A model generated the notes under the pieces. It saw nothing but the letters and a program-made list of their open reading frames with translations, searched no databases and was not told the origin of the DNA. Source: Blattabacterium cuenoti (GTDB lineage: Bacteria; Bacteroidota; Bacteroidia; Flavobacteriales; Blattabacteriaceae). Taken from it: a DNA stretch of 64,000 nucleotides. The stretch spans positions 62,001-126,000 of the forward strand of contig NZ_CP059202.1 of assembly GCF_014251815.1 (NCBI RefSeq), read 5' to 3'. This document shows, one piece after another, positions 53,734 to 63,390 of the stretch. Position 1 is the first letter of the stretch, and every line of letters starts with the position of its first letter. A program made the translations under genes and the position numbers.

Positions 53734-54147
53734 TTATTGAAATAAATTTAAATAAAATTCTTCTTTTTTTTTCATAATTTCTTTATCTATATGATGATGA
53801 TCATCGTATCCTAAAAAATGTAATACAGCATGTATCATGACACGTTTCAATTCATACATAAAAAACTGGTCCCATTTTTTAGAATTCTCACTAACTCGAT
53901 CTACACTAATAAATATATCTCCTGATATATATTTATTGATAGAATAATCAAACGCAAGCACATCTGTATAAAAATTTTTTCCCAAATGTTTTTGATTCAT
54001 ATTTAAAAGAAAATTATCATTACAAAAAATATAATTAATATTTCCAATATACATACCTTCATTATTTAACAAAATACAAATTTCATTAATTAATGAAGAC
54101 CCTTTTTTAATATGAAAATCAGGGATTTCATAAAAAAAATTAATCAT
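53734..54147 (-). CDS. ybeY: Endoribonuclease YbeY
   Basis: The 137-residue protein has the zinc motif HAVLHFLGYDDHH (H-x3-H-x5-H type) and the DVLAFDYS segment that precedes it. It matures 16S rRNA 3' ends and takes part in ribosome quality control. It lies upstream of mnmG on the minus strand and diverges from pssA by 31 bases. Confidence 0.94.
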   Translation of the reverse strand: MINFFYEIPDFHIKKGSSLINEICILLNNEGMYIGNINYIFCNDNFLLNMNQKHLGKNFYTDVLAFDYSINKYISGDIFISVDRVSENSKKWDQFFMYELKRVMIHAVLHFLGYDDHHHIDKEIMKKKEEFYLNLFQ

Positions 54148-54178
54148 TAATAATATTTATTTATTTTTATGAATATTT

Positions 54179-54889
54179 TTGCATGTTTTGATAAAAATAA
54201 TTCCTAATATATTTACTTCATTAAATTTATTTTTTGGGTGCATATCTATAATATTTTTACAATCGAAAAATTTTAATTATTCTGCTATTGCTACTTTGTG
54301 TTCAATAATTTTTGATTTTTTGGATGGTTTTTTTTCTAGATTGATAAAAAATAAAAACCTGTTTGGGAAAGAATTAGATTCTTTAGCAGATATGATTTCT
54401 TTCGGTATGGTTCCATCTATAACAGTTTTTCTTTTGTTAGAAAAAAAAACCCCAATTCCATTTATTGAGTATTCCGCTTTTTGTATTTCTATTGTATCCG
54501 CATATCGTCTAGCTAGATTTAATATTTCTACTTATTGTAAAAATCATATTATAGGACTAACAACACCCGTAAACACTCTATTTTTTTCTTCTTTATCTAT
54601 CATTATTACAAATAATAATATTCCTTTTTTCAAAAAAAAAATTATATATCTTATTACAATGCTTTTTATAATATTCTTCTCCTGTTATCTTTTAGTATCT
54701 CATATTCCAATGTTTTCTTTTAATTTTGAAAACTTTTCTTGGAAAAAGAATAAAATACGTTATATTTTTTTATTAATTAGTACATTTCTTTTATTAACTT
54801 TACATGTTAGGGGTATTCCATGTATTATTATTTATTATATAATAATTTCAATCTATTTTCATAGATCAAAACAAAAAATTCATAATTAA
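54179..54889 (+). CDS. pssA: CDP-diacylglycerol-serine O-phosphatidyltransferase, non-ATG start
   Basis: The protein of about 236 residues has six or so membrane helices and the CDP-alcohol motif DG-x2-SR-x8-G-x3-D-x3-D (Ala replaced by Ser). The N-terminus IPNIFTSLNLFFGCISI matches bacterial PssA, so phosphatidylserine synthesis from CDP-DAG and serine is the expected job. No in-frame ATG exists: a stop precedes at 54170-54172 and the first start-like codons are TTG at 54179 and 54188. An out-of-frame ATG at 54169 with a T5 run close behind could mean slippage or an indel. Confidence 0.85.
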   Translation: MHVLIKIIPNIFTSLNLFFGCISIIFLQSKNFNYSAIATLCSIIFDFLDGFFSRLIKNKNLFGKELDSLADMISFGMVPSITVFLLLEKKTPIPFIEYSAFCISIVSAYRLARFNISTYCKNHIIGLTTPVNTLFFSSLSIIITNNNIPFFKKKIIYLITMLFIIFFSCYLLVSHIPMFSFNFENFSWKKNKIRYIFLLISTFLLLTLHVRGIPCIIIYYIIISIYFHRSKQKIHN

Positions 54890-54894
54890 AAAAT

Positions 54895-55662
54895 ATGAAA
54901 TTAAAACTTCATCGTCCTATTTGTTTTTTTGATATAGAGGCAACAGGAATTAATATAGGAAAAGATAGAATCATAGAAATATCTATATTAAAAATATTTC
55001 CGAATGGTGGACAAGAAGATCAAACTTGGTTGATTTGTCCTGGAATTCCTATTCCTCCACAATCAACAGCTATTCATGGCATTAAAGATGAAGATGTGGC
55101 AGGAAAACTGAAATTCAAAGATGTAGCTTGTTCTATTTTTAGAATGATTGAAAATACAGATTTAGCAGGATATAATTCGAACAGATTTGATATCCCAATT
55201 TTAGCAGAGGAAATGCTTCGCGCAGGAATATCTTTTGATATTAAAAAATATAAAACAATAGATGTACAAGTCATTTTTCACAAAATGGAACCAAGAACTC
55301 TTTCTGCTGCTTATAAATATTATTGTAGTAAAAATCTTATGAAAGCCCATAGTTCTAGAGCTGACACATTTGCTACATATGAAATATTATTAGCGCAATT
55401 AGAAAAATATGAAAATTTAAAAAGAGATGTAAAAAGTCTAAATCAGTTTTCTCATCAAAAAAACATTGCAGATCTTGCTGGGTTTATAAAAATAGATGAA
55501 AAGGGAAATGAAATATTTAATTTTGGAAAATATAAAGGGAAAAAAGTTTTCGAAATCTTTGAAAAAGATCCTAATTATTATGGTTGGATACAGAATTCAG
55601 ATTTTCCATTATATACAAAGAAAATATTAACAGGGATTAAATTAAAAAAATTTAATAAATAA
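54895..55662 (+). CDS. DEDDh 3'-5' exonuclease (DnaQ-like)
   Basis: The 255-residue protein has the exonuclease motifs: FFDIEATG (Asp13, Glu15), AGYNSNRFDIPIL (second Asp) and HSSRADTFATYEI (His and last Asp), the DnaQ/DEDDh order. A C-terminal domain FNFGKYKGKKVFEIF-DPNYYGWI is found in a group of Bacteroidota exonucleases. It may be proofreading or repair; nothing ties it to DNA polymerase III here. It starts 5 bases after pssA and converges with htpG. Confidence 0.88.
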   Translation: MKLKLHRPICFFDIEATGINIGKDRIIEISILKIFPNGGQEDQTWLICPGIPIPPQSTAIHGIKDEDVAGKLKFKDVACSIFRMIENTDLAGYNSNRFDIPILAEEMLRAGISFDIKKYKTIDVQVIFHKMEPRTLSAAYKYYCSKNLMKAHSSRADTFATYEILLAQLEKYENLKRDVKSLNQFSHQKNIADLAGFIKIDEKGNEIFNFGKYKGKKVFEIFEKDPNYYGWIQNSDFPLYTKKILTGIKLKKFNK

Positions 55663-55673
55663 ATATCAATAAT

Positions 55674-57536
55674 TTATTCTTGTATAAGATCTTCTAATTT
55701 TTTCGATATAAAATTTGTAAGATTTTTTCCACATAATAAATCTTTGGATAACAAAGTTAAATTTAAAGCTTCTTGAATAATTTTTTTTCTTTTTTCTTCT
55801 GATATTTCTTTTAATATTTTTTTCATCAAAATATGATTTGCATTAACTATTAATTGATAATACTTGTCACCTTTTTCTTCTACGATATCTTTTCCTATAG
55901 TAGAATTCATTTCTTTTATTCTCCTTAAAAATTCTGGAATAATAATTAAAAAAGGATTATCCTCTTTGGATAAATCTTCTAATTTGATGGAAAATTTACA
56001 ATTTTCCATCAAATTATCTTGAATAATATTTTTTAAATCTTGTTTTTCCTTCTCAGAAAGTTCTGAATGAGGTTTATCTTCTTTTCTAGAATTAATTAAC
56101 TTATCGATATGATCTGAATCCACTCGCACAAAACAAATATCTTGATAAGAAAACTCTAATTTCTGTATTAAATGAACTGAAAGCGGACTATCCAAAATTA
56201 AAACTTCATAGCATCTATCTTTAGCTTCTTTTATAGAACTATATTGTTTTTCTTTATCTGAAGAATAAAGAAAAACAATCTTTCCTTCTTTATTTTTTTG
56301 AGTTTCTTTTATTTTTTCCTTAAATTCTTCTAACGTAAAATAATTTTTATCTGTAGTATAAAAAACAAAAAATTTGATAGCCTCATCAAAAAAATTTTGC
56401 GTACTAATCATTCCGTACTCTACTATGATTTTGATGTCTTTCCATTTTTTTTGAAAATCATCTCTGTTTTTTCTAAACATAGAATCTAACTTAGATGCTA
56501 CTTTTCTTATTATATATTTAGATATGTTTTTAACAGATGAATCAGATTGTAAATGAGAACGTGAAACATTAAGAGGGATATCTGGAGAATCTATAACTCC
56601 TTTTAACAAACTAAGAAAATCTGGAACTACTCCTTCTAAATTATCTGTAATATAAACTTGATTTTTATACAAATGAATTTTATCTTTTTGTAGATCTATT
56701 CTTTTATCTATTTTAGGAAAATATAAAACACCTGTTAAATGAAAAGGATGGTCTATATTTAAATGCACCCAAAATAAAGGATCATCTAATTGGTTTGGAT
56801 ATAATTCATGATAAAAATCCAAATAATTTTTATCGTTTAATTGAAGTGGATTTTGTTTCCAAGCAGGATTTGTATTATTGACGATAATTTCTTTTTCTTT
56901 ATCATCCTTTGATTTTGAGGATAAAGAAATAGTTATGGGCATGAATTTACAATATTTTTGTAATAGTTTTAAAATACGATCATAATCCAAAAATTCTTTT
57001 TTATTTTCATTAATAAATAAAACAATTTCTGTACCTCGATCCCTTTTTTCAATTTCTTTCATTACAAAACTAGGATCTCCTTCACAAGACCAGAATATAG
57101 ATGCAGCATTTGTTTTATAAGATTGCGTGAATATTACAACTTTATTTGCTACCATAAAAGAAGAATAAAACCCCAATCCAAAATGCCCAATAATATTGGA
57201 GTCCGTTGTAGATAAATTTTTATATTTTTTTACAAATTCTTCTGCTCCAGAAAAAGCGATTTGGTTGATATACTTATCTACTTCTTCTTTAGTCATGCCT
57301 ATCCCATTGTCTATAATATGAAGTGTATTATTTATTTTATCTATGATAATTTTGACTTTAAAATCATCAGTAATATCATCCAAATTTTCTAATTGTACTA
57401 GAGTTTTTAATTTTATAATAGCATCTATCGCATTAGAAACTAATTCACGTAAAAAAACTTCTTGATCTGAATAAAGAAATTTTTTAATAATAGGAAAAAT
57501 ATTATCTGAAGTAACATTAATTTTATTTTTTGCCAT
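55674..57536 (-). CDS. htpG: Molecular chaperone HtpG (Hsp90)
   Basis: The 620-residue protein has the GHKL ATPase motifs FLRELVSNAIDA, DNGIGMTKEEVD and GHFGLGFYSSFMVA, the middle-domain arginine in PLNVSRSHLQSD, and a shortened C-terminal dimerisation domain. It is a cytosolic ATP-driven chaperone. Length is close to the usual 610-630. It stands 75 bases downstream of ftsY on the minus strand. Confidence 0.96.
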   Translation of the reverse strand: MAKNKINVTSDNIFPIIKKFLYSDQEVFLRELVSNAIDAIIKLKTLVQLENLDDITDDFKVKIIIDKINNTLHIIDNGIGMTKEEVDKYINQIAFSGAEEFVKKYKNLSTTDSNIIGHFGLGFYSSFMVANKVVIFTQSYKTNAASIFWSCEGDPSFVMKEIEKRDRGTEIVLFINENKKEFLDYDRILKLLQKYCKFMPITISLSSKSKDDKEKEIIVNNTNPAWKQNPLQLNDKNYLDFYHELYPNQLDDPLFWVHLNIDHPFHLTGVLYFPKIDKRIDLQKDKIHLYKNQVYITDNLEGVVPDFLSLLKGVIDSPDIPLNVSRSHLQSDSSVKNISKYIIRKVASKLDSMFRKNRDDFQKKWKDIKIIVEYGMISTQNFFDEAIKFFVFYTTDKNYFTLEEFKEKIKETQKNKEGKIVFLYSSDKEKQYSSIKEAKDRCYEVLILDSPLSVHLIQKLEFSYQDICFVRVDSDHIDKLINSRKEDKPHSELSEKEKQDLKNIIQDNLMENCKFSIKLEDLSKEDNPFLIIIPEFLRRIKEMNSTIGKDIVEEKGDKYYQLIVNANHILMKKILKEISEEKRKKIIQEALNLTLLSKDLLCGKNLTNFISKKLEDLIQE

Positions 57537-57611
57537 AAATACTAATATTAAATGTTAAACAATTCCAGCAAAATTTAGACCATTATTTATGTAATAGACA
57601 AGATGTCAGTT

Positions 57612-58550
57612 TTATCTGTATTCAAAAAAATTATCGATAAATTTTTTTCCATCAAATACTTTTATATCTTGTAATTGCTCTCCTATTCCTAAGTATTGGA
57701 TAGGAATCTTAAATTGATCCATGATTCCTATTACTACTCCTCCTTTAGCTGTCCCTTCTATTTTCGTTAAAATAATAGAAGAAATTTTAACAAAAGAGGT
57801 AAATTTTTTTACCTGTTCAAAAGCATTTTGACCAGTTGTTGCATCTAAAATAAGGATAATTTCATGAGGGGAATCAGGAATTATTTTTTTCATGACTCTG
57901 CTTATTTTAGAAAGTTCTTCCATAAGACTAATTCGATTTTGTAATCGACCAGCAGTATCAATTAGCACTACATCTTTTTTTTTATATTTAGCAGATTGTA
58001 AAGTATCATACGCCACAGATGCTGGATCTGCATGTATATGTTGTTTTATTAAAGGAACTCCAGCTTTATTTGCCCATATTTCAAGTTGATCAATAGCCGC
58101 AGCTCTAAATGTATCTGCAGCTCCTATAACAGTATGAAACCCTTTTTTCTTTAAAAAAAAAGCCAATTTTCCAATAGTAGTTGTTTTTCCAACTCCATTA
58201 ACTCCTACTACCAGTATAACGTATGGTTTTTTATTACGTTTTTCTATTTTTTTTTCTAAACAAATATTTTCAACATCCAAAAAAATATTTCCAATTTCTT
58301 CTTTAAGAATATTATAAATTTCTTTGGAGTCTTTATATTTTTCTTTTCGAATTCTTGTTTCTAAGTTATTAATAATTTTTATAGTGGTTTTCGTCCCTAT
58401 ATCTGCAGATAATAACACTTCTTCAATATGATCGATCACATTGATATCTATTTTTGATTTTTTCAAAAAAAGATTTTTAATCTTGGAAAAGAAAGATTCT
58501 CTAGTTTTTTTTAATTCATGGTTTAATATTTTATCTTTTTTTAAAAACAT
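57612..58550 (-). CDS. ftsY: Signal recognition particle receptor FtsY
   Basis: The 312-residue GTPase has the NG domain: GVNGVGKTTTIGKLAFFL (P-loop), DTFRAAAIDQLEIWA, DTAGRLQN and TKIEGTAKGGVVIG. The acidic A domain of Enterobacteria is missing, leaving a short basic N-terminus, which is the usual minimal form. It receives SRP-ribosome complexes at the inner membrane. Confidence 0.96.
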   Translation of the reverse strand: MFLKKDKILNHELKKTRESFFSKIKNLFLKKSKIDINVIDHIEEVLLSADIGTKTTIKIINNLETRIRKEKYKDSKEIYNILKEEIGNIFLDVENICLEKKIEKRNKKPYVILVVGVNGVGKTTTIGKLAFFLKKKGFHTVIGAADTFRAAAIDQLEIWANKAGVPLIKQHIHADPASVAYDTLQSAKYKKKDVVLIDTAGRLQNRISLMEELSKISRVMKKIIPDSPHEIILILDATTGQNAFEQVKKFTSFVKISSIILTKIEGTAKGGVVIGIMDQFKIPIQYLGIGEQLQDIKVFDGKKFIDNFFEYR

Positions 58551-58559
58551 TATAATTCA

Positions 58560-58718
58560 TTACTTTTTTTCAAAAAAAACCTTGACATCTTTATCAGAGA
58601 TCATTTTACTTTCAAAAGTATAACAACCTGATTTTTTAGATTTAACTACTCTTATAGCTAAAGTCATTTTTTTTTGAAATCTTTTTTTTGGACTATTATC
58701 CACGCTTTTTTTAGGCAT
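58560..58718 (-). CDS. DUF4295 small protein
   Basis: A 52-codon frame starting at an ATG (58716-58718) encodes MPKKSVDNSPKKRFQKKMTL, then AIRVVKSKKSGCYTFESKMI and a Lys-rich end with FFEKK. This matches the DUF4295 family (KSPKSGAYTF-type core), which is restricted to Bacteroidota and sits next to L28/L33. Here it is also in that place, 11 bases after rpmG. A ribosome-associated role is inferred from linkage and charge. It ends 9 bases before ftsY. Confidence 0.9.
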   Translation of the reverse strand: MPKKSVDNSPKKRFQKKMTLAIRVVKSKKSGCYTFESKMISDKDVKVFFEKK

Positions 58719-58729
58719 TATTTTATTAT

Positions 58730-58912
58730 TTATTTAATTTCTTTATGAATCGTATATTTTCTTAATATAGGGTTATATTTCTTTAGTTCAATTCTGTTTG
58801 GAGTATTTTTCTTATTTTTTGTAGTCACATATCTAGAAATACCAGAAATTCCAATTTTTCTTTGTTCAATACATTCTAATATGACTTGTATTCTATTTCC
58901 TTTTTTTCCCAT
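58730..58912 (-). CDS. rpmG: 50S ribosomal protein L33
   Basis: The 60-residue protein has [36 protein letters not shown] and [11 protein letters not shown], the standard L33 pattern in the form without the zinc cysteines. Its start overlaps rpmB by 20 bases, so the two are translationally coupled. It is in the rpmB-rpmG-DUF4295-ftsY order typical of Bacteroidota. Confidence 0.96.
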   Translation of the reverse strand: MGKKGNRIQVILECIEQRKIGISGISRYVTTKNKKNTPNRIELKKYNPILRKYTIHKEIK

Positions 58913-59141
58913 TATTATTTTTATATTTAAAACGTTTTAAAACTTCTTCTATTCCTATTTTATTGATAAGTTTGATAATAGAAGTGCAAATTTTTAAAGT
59001 AATCCACTTTTTTTCTTTTACCAAAAAAAAACGTTTTTTGCATAAATTAATATTAAAACGACGTTTTTTTTTGTTATTTGCATGAGAAACCTTATTTCCT
59101 ATCATTACTTTTTTTCCTGTCAATACACAAACTTTTGACAT
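58893..59141 (-). CDS. rpmB: 50S ribosomal protein L28
   Basis: The 82-residue protein has the L28 start [28 protein letters not shown] and a [20 protein letters not shown]-terminal core. The last residues (NNNGKKRK) are encoded by sequence overlapping the rpmG start. It begins the minus-strand L28-L33 cluster, divergent from yebC. Confidence 0.96.
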   Translation of the reverse strand: MSKVCVLTGKKVMIGNKVSHANNKKKRRFNINLCKKRFFLVKEKKWITLKICTSIIKLINKIGIEEVLKRFKYKNNNGKKRK

Positions 59142-59231
59142 AATAATTTTTTTGTTTTAACTTACCAAAATAATAAATATAATATATTATCTTAACATAT
59201 TAACATAAAGATAAAGATATAAAGATATTCC

Positions 59232-59948
59232 ATGTCAGGACACAGTAAATGGGCAAATATACAACATAGGAAATCAAATCAAGATTTTAAAAAATCTAAA
59301 ATATTTTCTAAACTTATAAAAGAAATCTCTACAGTTGTCAAAGAATCGGGCATCAATAATTATCGTTTAAAAAATGCAATTTTAAACGCAAGATCAGTTA
59401 ATATTCCTAAAAAGACTATAGAAAAAGCCATAAAAAAAGCTTTACAAATAAAAACAGATGATTACAAGAATTTAAATTTAGAAGGACTAATTCATGGAAT
59501 TAGTATAATTATAGAATGTATGACAAATAATAGCATTCGAACGACTTCTAGTATTAGAATCCTTTTTAATAAAAATGGAGGGAGGTTATGTAATAATGGA
59601 GAATTAAGCCATTTTTTTCATAGAATGGGTATTTTTTGTATAAAAAAAGAAGATATTCCTCATTCAATAGAGGATTTTCAACTTATGACTATAGATTTCG
59701 GAGCTCAAGATGTCGTGATAGATCGTTCTATGGTTTATTTACACACTAACTTTGAATATTTGGGAGTGATGAAAAACAATTTAGAAAAATTAAAAATATT
59801 TCATGAGTATAAAATCAAACGTATTCCAAAACAAATTAAGTATCTTTCAGAAGAAAAAAGAATCAAGGTTATAAATTTTATTGATAAACTTTACATGAAT
59901 GAAGACGTAAAAAATATTTACTCTAACCTAGATGAAAATAAAAAGTAA
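59232..59948 (+). CDS. yebC: YebC/PmpR-family protein
   Basis: The 238-residue protein begins with the family hallmark MSGHSKWANIQHRKSNQDFK and has the conserved SIIIECMTNNSIRTTSSIRILFNKNGG segment and the later KNNLEKLKIFHEYKIKRIPKQ. YebC/TACO1 proteins affect transcription or, in recent work, translation of proline stretches. Poly-proline is encoded in a nearby rng, but that is only a coincidence of view. Its stop overlaps the first stem of the RNase P RNA. Confidence 0.95.
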   Translation: MSGHSKWANIQHRKSNQDFKKSKIFSKLIKEISTVVKESGINNYRLKNAILNARSVNIPKKTIEKAIKKALQIKTDDYKNLNLEGLIHGISIIIECMTNNSIRTTSSIRILFNKNGGRLCNNGELSHFFHRMGIFCIKKEDIPHSIEDFQLMTIDFGAQDVVIDRSMVYLHTNFEYLGVMKNNLEKLKIFHEYKIKRIPKQIKYLSEEKRIKVINFIDKLYMNEDVKNIYSNLDENKK

Positions 59949-60240
59949 ATGTCCTATCGCGTTTTTTTTTACAAAAATGAGGAAAGTCCGGACACCGTAG
60001 AGCAACACAATGGGTAACACCCATCCATCGTGAGATGAGGAATAGTGCAACAGAAAGAATGTACAGAATTAGAATTAGCTGTAGTGAAATCATGTAAACT
60101 CTGTGTGGTGAAATGCCATGTATACCGGAAAACTAGCTCGGTTGAAACCGGGGGGTAGGCAGATTGAGATCATGGGTAACCTAGATCCTAGATAAATGAT
60201 AGGTATAGAAACAGAATCCGGCTTACAATTTTACTTTTTT
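59941..60240 (+). ncRNA. rnpB: RNase P RNA
   Basis: Conserved regions are clear: GAGGAAAGTCCGGAC at 59979-59993 (CR I) and ACAGAATCCGGCTTA at 60211-60225 (CR V), with an internal GAAACCGGGGGGTAGGC-type segment. The ends pair: AAAAGTAAA (59941-59949) with TTTACTTTT (60230-60238) as P1. About 300 bases is short against the usual 350-400, suggesting trimmed stems. It lies between yebC and tRNA-Ser, likely in one transcript; exact ends are estimates. Confidence 0.95.
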
Positions 60241-60244
60241 TTTG

Positions 60245-60329
60245 GGAGAGATGGCCGAGAGGATTAAGGCGCACGTCTGGAAAGCGTGTTCACAAAAAAG
60301 TGTCAAGGGTTCGAATCCCTTTCTCTCCG
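60245..60329 (+). tRNA. tRNA-Ser (anticodon GGA)
   Basis: An 85-base class II tRNA: acceptor GGAGAGA with TCTCTCC, D stem GCC/GGC, anticodon stem CACGT/GCGTG with loop CTGGAAA, variable arm TTCACAAAAAAGTGTC and T arm AAGGG-TTCGAAT-CCCTT. Discriminator G fits serine. CCA is not encoded. It starts a few bases after RNase P RNA. Confidence 0.95.
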
Positions 60330-60336
60330 CTCACTA

Positions 60337-61500
60337 TTATAAATTCTCTATATCTTTTAATTTCTTTTCTATCAAATTAGTTCTAACACCTAATAATCTG
60401 TCTATATCTTTGGAGGCTCCTTGTAATTTATCTTGGGCTTGATGAAGTAACAATCCAAATTTTTTGAATTCTTGTTTTACCATTTCCAAAATTTTCCAAA
60501 CTTCAGAACTTCTTTTTTGAATAGCTAAAGTTTTGAATCCAATTTGTAAACTATTTAATAGAGCGGCTAATGTAGACGGACCTGTAATTACTGTTTTGTA
60601 TTTTCTTAATAATTCTTCTAATAAACTAGAATTTCTTGCTATTTCAGCATATATACCTTCAAAAGGTAAAAAAAGAATAGCGAAATCAGTAGTATGTGGA
60701 GGGTCTATATATTTTTCTTGAATATCTTTGGACATTTTTTTAATCACAGATTCCATATTTTTTATAGCTATTTCTATATTTTTTTTTTCTCCATTACGAT
60801 AAGCTTTTTGTACTTTTTCATAAGTTTCTTTTGGAAACTTAACATCAATAGGCAACCATATCATATTTCCGTCTCCAAATCCTGGAAGTTTGATTGCAAA
60901 TTCTACAACAAAATTTGTATTAGATTTAGTTACAACATTACAAGCATATTGTTCCGGAGATAATATTTGTTGTAAAAGCATTGAAAGCTGTATTTCACTA
61001 AAACTTCCACATATTTTTACGTGATTTAACGTTCTTTTTAAAGAACTTACATCTTTTGCTAGTATTTTCATTTCTCCTAATCCCTCTTGTAAAAAAAATA
61101 ATTGATTTCCAATTATTTCGAATGATTTACCCAAATGTACATTTAAAGATGTTTGAAGTTTTTCATTAACATTTTCTCTGATTTCCTCAAGTTTATTTTC
61201 AATAAATTTAATAAACTTTTCTTGTGATGTATAAATTGAATCTAATTTTTTGTCTTGGGTTTCGATATAAAATTGAATTTTTTTATCAATAGAATCTTGA
61301 TATATTTTTACATTTTGTATCAAATCAACCTTCATTTCAGATAATGAATTATTTATTTCAATTCTACTATATTTATATAAATTTTGAATTTCATTTTTTT
61401 GATCTTGAAATTCTTTTCTAAAAAAAAATTCCAATTTTCTAAAGAAATACACGCATATAAATAAAATAAAAAAATTAAAAAATATGAATGAATAATACAT
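60337..61500 (-). CDS. rmuC: RmuC-family DNA recombination protein
   Basis: The 387-residue protein has an N-terminal membrane helix, a coiled coil of about 130 residues, and the RmuC nuclease-like domain with DFAILFLPFEGIYAEIA, GPSTLAALLNSLQIGFKTLAIQ and LPIDVKFPKETYEK. It limits recombination at inverted repeats in E. coli, which is noteworthy given the palindromes in this window, though no link is shown. It is convergent with tRNA-Ser. Confidence 0.93.
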   Translation of the reverse strand: MYYSFIFFNFFILFICVYFFRKLEFFFRKEFQDQKNEIQNLYKYSRIEINNSLSEMKVDLIQNVKIYQDSIDKKIQFYIETQDKKLDSIYTSQEKFIKFIENKLEEIRENVNEKLQTSLNVHLGKSFEIIGNQLFFLQEGLGEMKILAKDVSSLKRTLNHVKICGSFSEIQLSMLLQQILSPEQYACNVVTKSNTNFVVEFAIKLPGFGDGNMIWLPIDVKFPKETYEKVQKAYRNGEKKNIEIAIKNMESVIKKMSKDIQEKYIDPPHTTDFAILFLPFEGIYAEIARNSSLLEELLRKYKTVITGPSTLAALLNSLQIGFKTLAIQKRSSEVWKILEMVKQEFKKFGLLLHQAQDKLQGASKDIDRLLGVRTNLIEKKLKDIENL

Positions 61501-61512
61501 TTGAGGAAAAAA

Positions 61513-61585
<73 letters not shown>

Positions 61586-61644
61586 AATGTTATTTGTTAA
61601 TATAATGTTTTTCATCTAAAAAATCAAATATTAAAAAAATTTAT

Positions 61645-63234
61645 TTATCCATTCATAGATATTAAAAATTCCTCATTATTTTTAGTTCTAGATATTCTAG
61701 ATCTCAAAAATTCCATAGCTTCTACTGGATTCATATCAGAAAGATGTTTTCGTAAAATCCACATTCTTTGTAATGTGTTTGTATCAAGCAAAAGATCATC
61801 TTTTCTCGTACTAGAAGAAACAAGATCAATAGCTGGATAAATTCGTTTATTAGCTATTTTCCTATCTAATTGAAGTTCTTTATTTCCTGTTCCTTTAAAT
61901 TCTTCGAAAATTACTTCATCCATTTTTGATCCAGTATCGATCATAGCTGTAGCAATTATAGATAAAGATCCTCCATTTTCTATATTTCTAGCAGCCCCAA
62001 AAAATCTTTTGGGTTTATGTAGTGCATTTGCGTCTACTCCTCCTGATAATACCTTTCCAGATGCAGGAGCAACAGTATTATAAGCACGTGCTAAACGTGT
62101 AATAGAATCTAACAATATAACTACATCATGCGAACATTCTACCATTCTTTTTGCTTTTTGTAAAACAATGTTAGCGACTTTAACATGTCGATCTGCGGGT
62201 TCATCAAAAGTAGATGCAATTACTTCTCCTTTTACATTTCTCTGCATATCTGTGACCTCTTCTGGACGTTCATCAATCAACAATATAATTAAATAGACTT
62301 CAGGATGATTAGCCGCAATAGCATTAGCTATTTCTTTTAATAAAGTAGTTTTTCCTGTTTTAGGAGGAGCTACAATCATGCCTCTCTGCCCTTTTCCTAT
62401 AGGAGTAAAAAGATCTACAATTCTTGTAGAAAGAGTTGCATTTTTTTCAGCCAATTTGAATTTTTCATTTGGAAATAATGGAGTTAAATGCTCAAAAGAA
62501 TCTCTATCTCTGACAAAAGAGGGGGTTCTTCCATTAATTTCAATAATTTTAATGAGTGGAAAATATTTTTCTCCGTCTTTAGGGGGCCGCACTTCTCCTC
62601 TTATTGTGTCTCCTGTTTTCATACTAAAAAGTCTAATTTGAGATTGTGAAACATAAATATCATCAGGAGATGATAAATAATTAAAGTCGGAAGATCTTAA
62701 AAAACCATAATTTTCTGGCATAATTTCTAATACCCCTTCACTTATTATTATCCCTTCAAATTCATATTCAGGAGTACGATATTTATTTGTGGAAGAAACA
62801 GGAGATATTTTTTTTTGTGACCCTACTTCTATCCGATGAGATATGTTTTTAGCCTCAAATCTATTATTTCTATCACTTTTTTTCCAATTAGAAAAATTTT
62901 GATGTCTTTTTTGAAATTTTGTAGAAGACTCTTCCTCTAATTTAGAATTAGAAATTTTTAAATGTTCCTGAAATATTAATTTTTTTTTACCATTTATGCT
63001 CTTTTTTTCTGTAAATGAATTTTTAGATTCAGTATTTTTTATAATTTTAAATCCTTTTTTTAAAGGATTTTCCCTTTTTAAAGAGTCAGAAGTATTTTTA
63101 TTATTAAAAATGGAAATAATTTTTTCTAGGAGTTCGTTTTTTCGTAGTTGTGTACATTTTTTTAATCCTGATGAACGAGCAATCTCCTGTAATTCAAAAA
63201 GCTTCTTACTTTTTAATTCAGTAATATCAAACAT
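61645..63234 (-). CDS. rho: Transcription termination factor Rho
   Basis: The 529-residue protein has the Rho N-terminal domain ([18 protein letters not shown]), a Ser/Lys/Asn-rich linker insertion of about 120 residues, then RNA-binding [30 protein letters not shown], the Walker [26 protein letters not shown] and the Q/R loops. The linker makes it larger than E. coli Rho, as is normal in Bacteroidota. It is the main terminator here, since intrinsic terminators are few. A 9-base-pair inverted repeat lies in the linker codons (63049-63070). Confidence 0.97.
   Translation of the reverse strand: MFDITELKSKKLFELQEIARSSGLKKCTQLRKNELLEKIISIFNNKNTSDSLKRENPLKKGFKIIKNTESKNSFTEKKSINGKKKLIFQEHLKISNSKLEEESSTKFQKRHQNFSNWKKSDRNNRFEAKNISHRIEVGSQKKISPVSSTNKYRTPEYEFEGIIISEGVLEIMPENYGFLRSSDFNYLSSPDDIYVSQSQIRLFSMKTGDTIRGEVRPPKDGEKYFPLIKIIEINGRTPSFVRDRDSFEHLTPLFPNEKFKLAEKNATLSTRIVDLFTPIGKGQRGMIVAPPKTGKTTLLKEIANAIAANHPEVYLIILLIDERPEEVTDMQRNVKGEVIASTFDEPADRHVKVANIVLQKAKRMVECSHDVVILLDSITRLARAYNTVAPASGKVLSGGVDANALHKPKRFFGAARNIENGGSLSIIATAMIDTGSKMDEVIFEEFKGTGNKELQLDRKIANKRIYPAIDLVSSSTRKDDLLLDTNTLQRMWILRKHLSDMNPVEAMEFLRSRISRTKNNEEFLISMNG
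63049..63070. repeat. 9-base-pair inverted repeat in the rho linker
   Basis: AAATCCTTT, loop TTTT, AAAGGATTT pair perfectly. It encodes part of the low-complexity linker. A stem of this size in AT-rich DNA is plausible by chance. Confidence 0.6.
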
Positions 63235-63390
63235 AAAATGATTGGGTTTATATATGTATATGCTTGGTAAGTAATATACTTTTTATGTTATGAAAAATAA
63301 CTTAGAAACGATAAATACAATTATACGAAAAATTAATTTGAACTTAAATAACAAAACAAGAAATTATAAAGATAATTTAATTTTTACATT

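Noticed and set aside
54179-54889. pssA as a pseudogene
   Set aside because: The catalytic motif and full length are intact; only the start codon is unusual.
59205-59231. AAAGAT-like short repeats before yebC
   Set aside because: The repeats are short and imperfect, as expected by chance in such AT-rich DNA.
60242-60442. Open frame of 66 codons on the plus strand
   Set aside because: It is translation of the tRNA-Ser gene and antisense rmuC sequence; the tRNA folds clearly.
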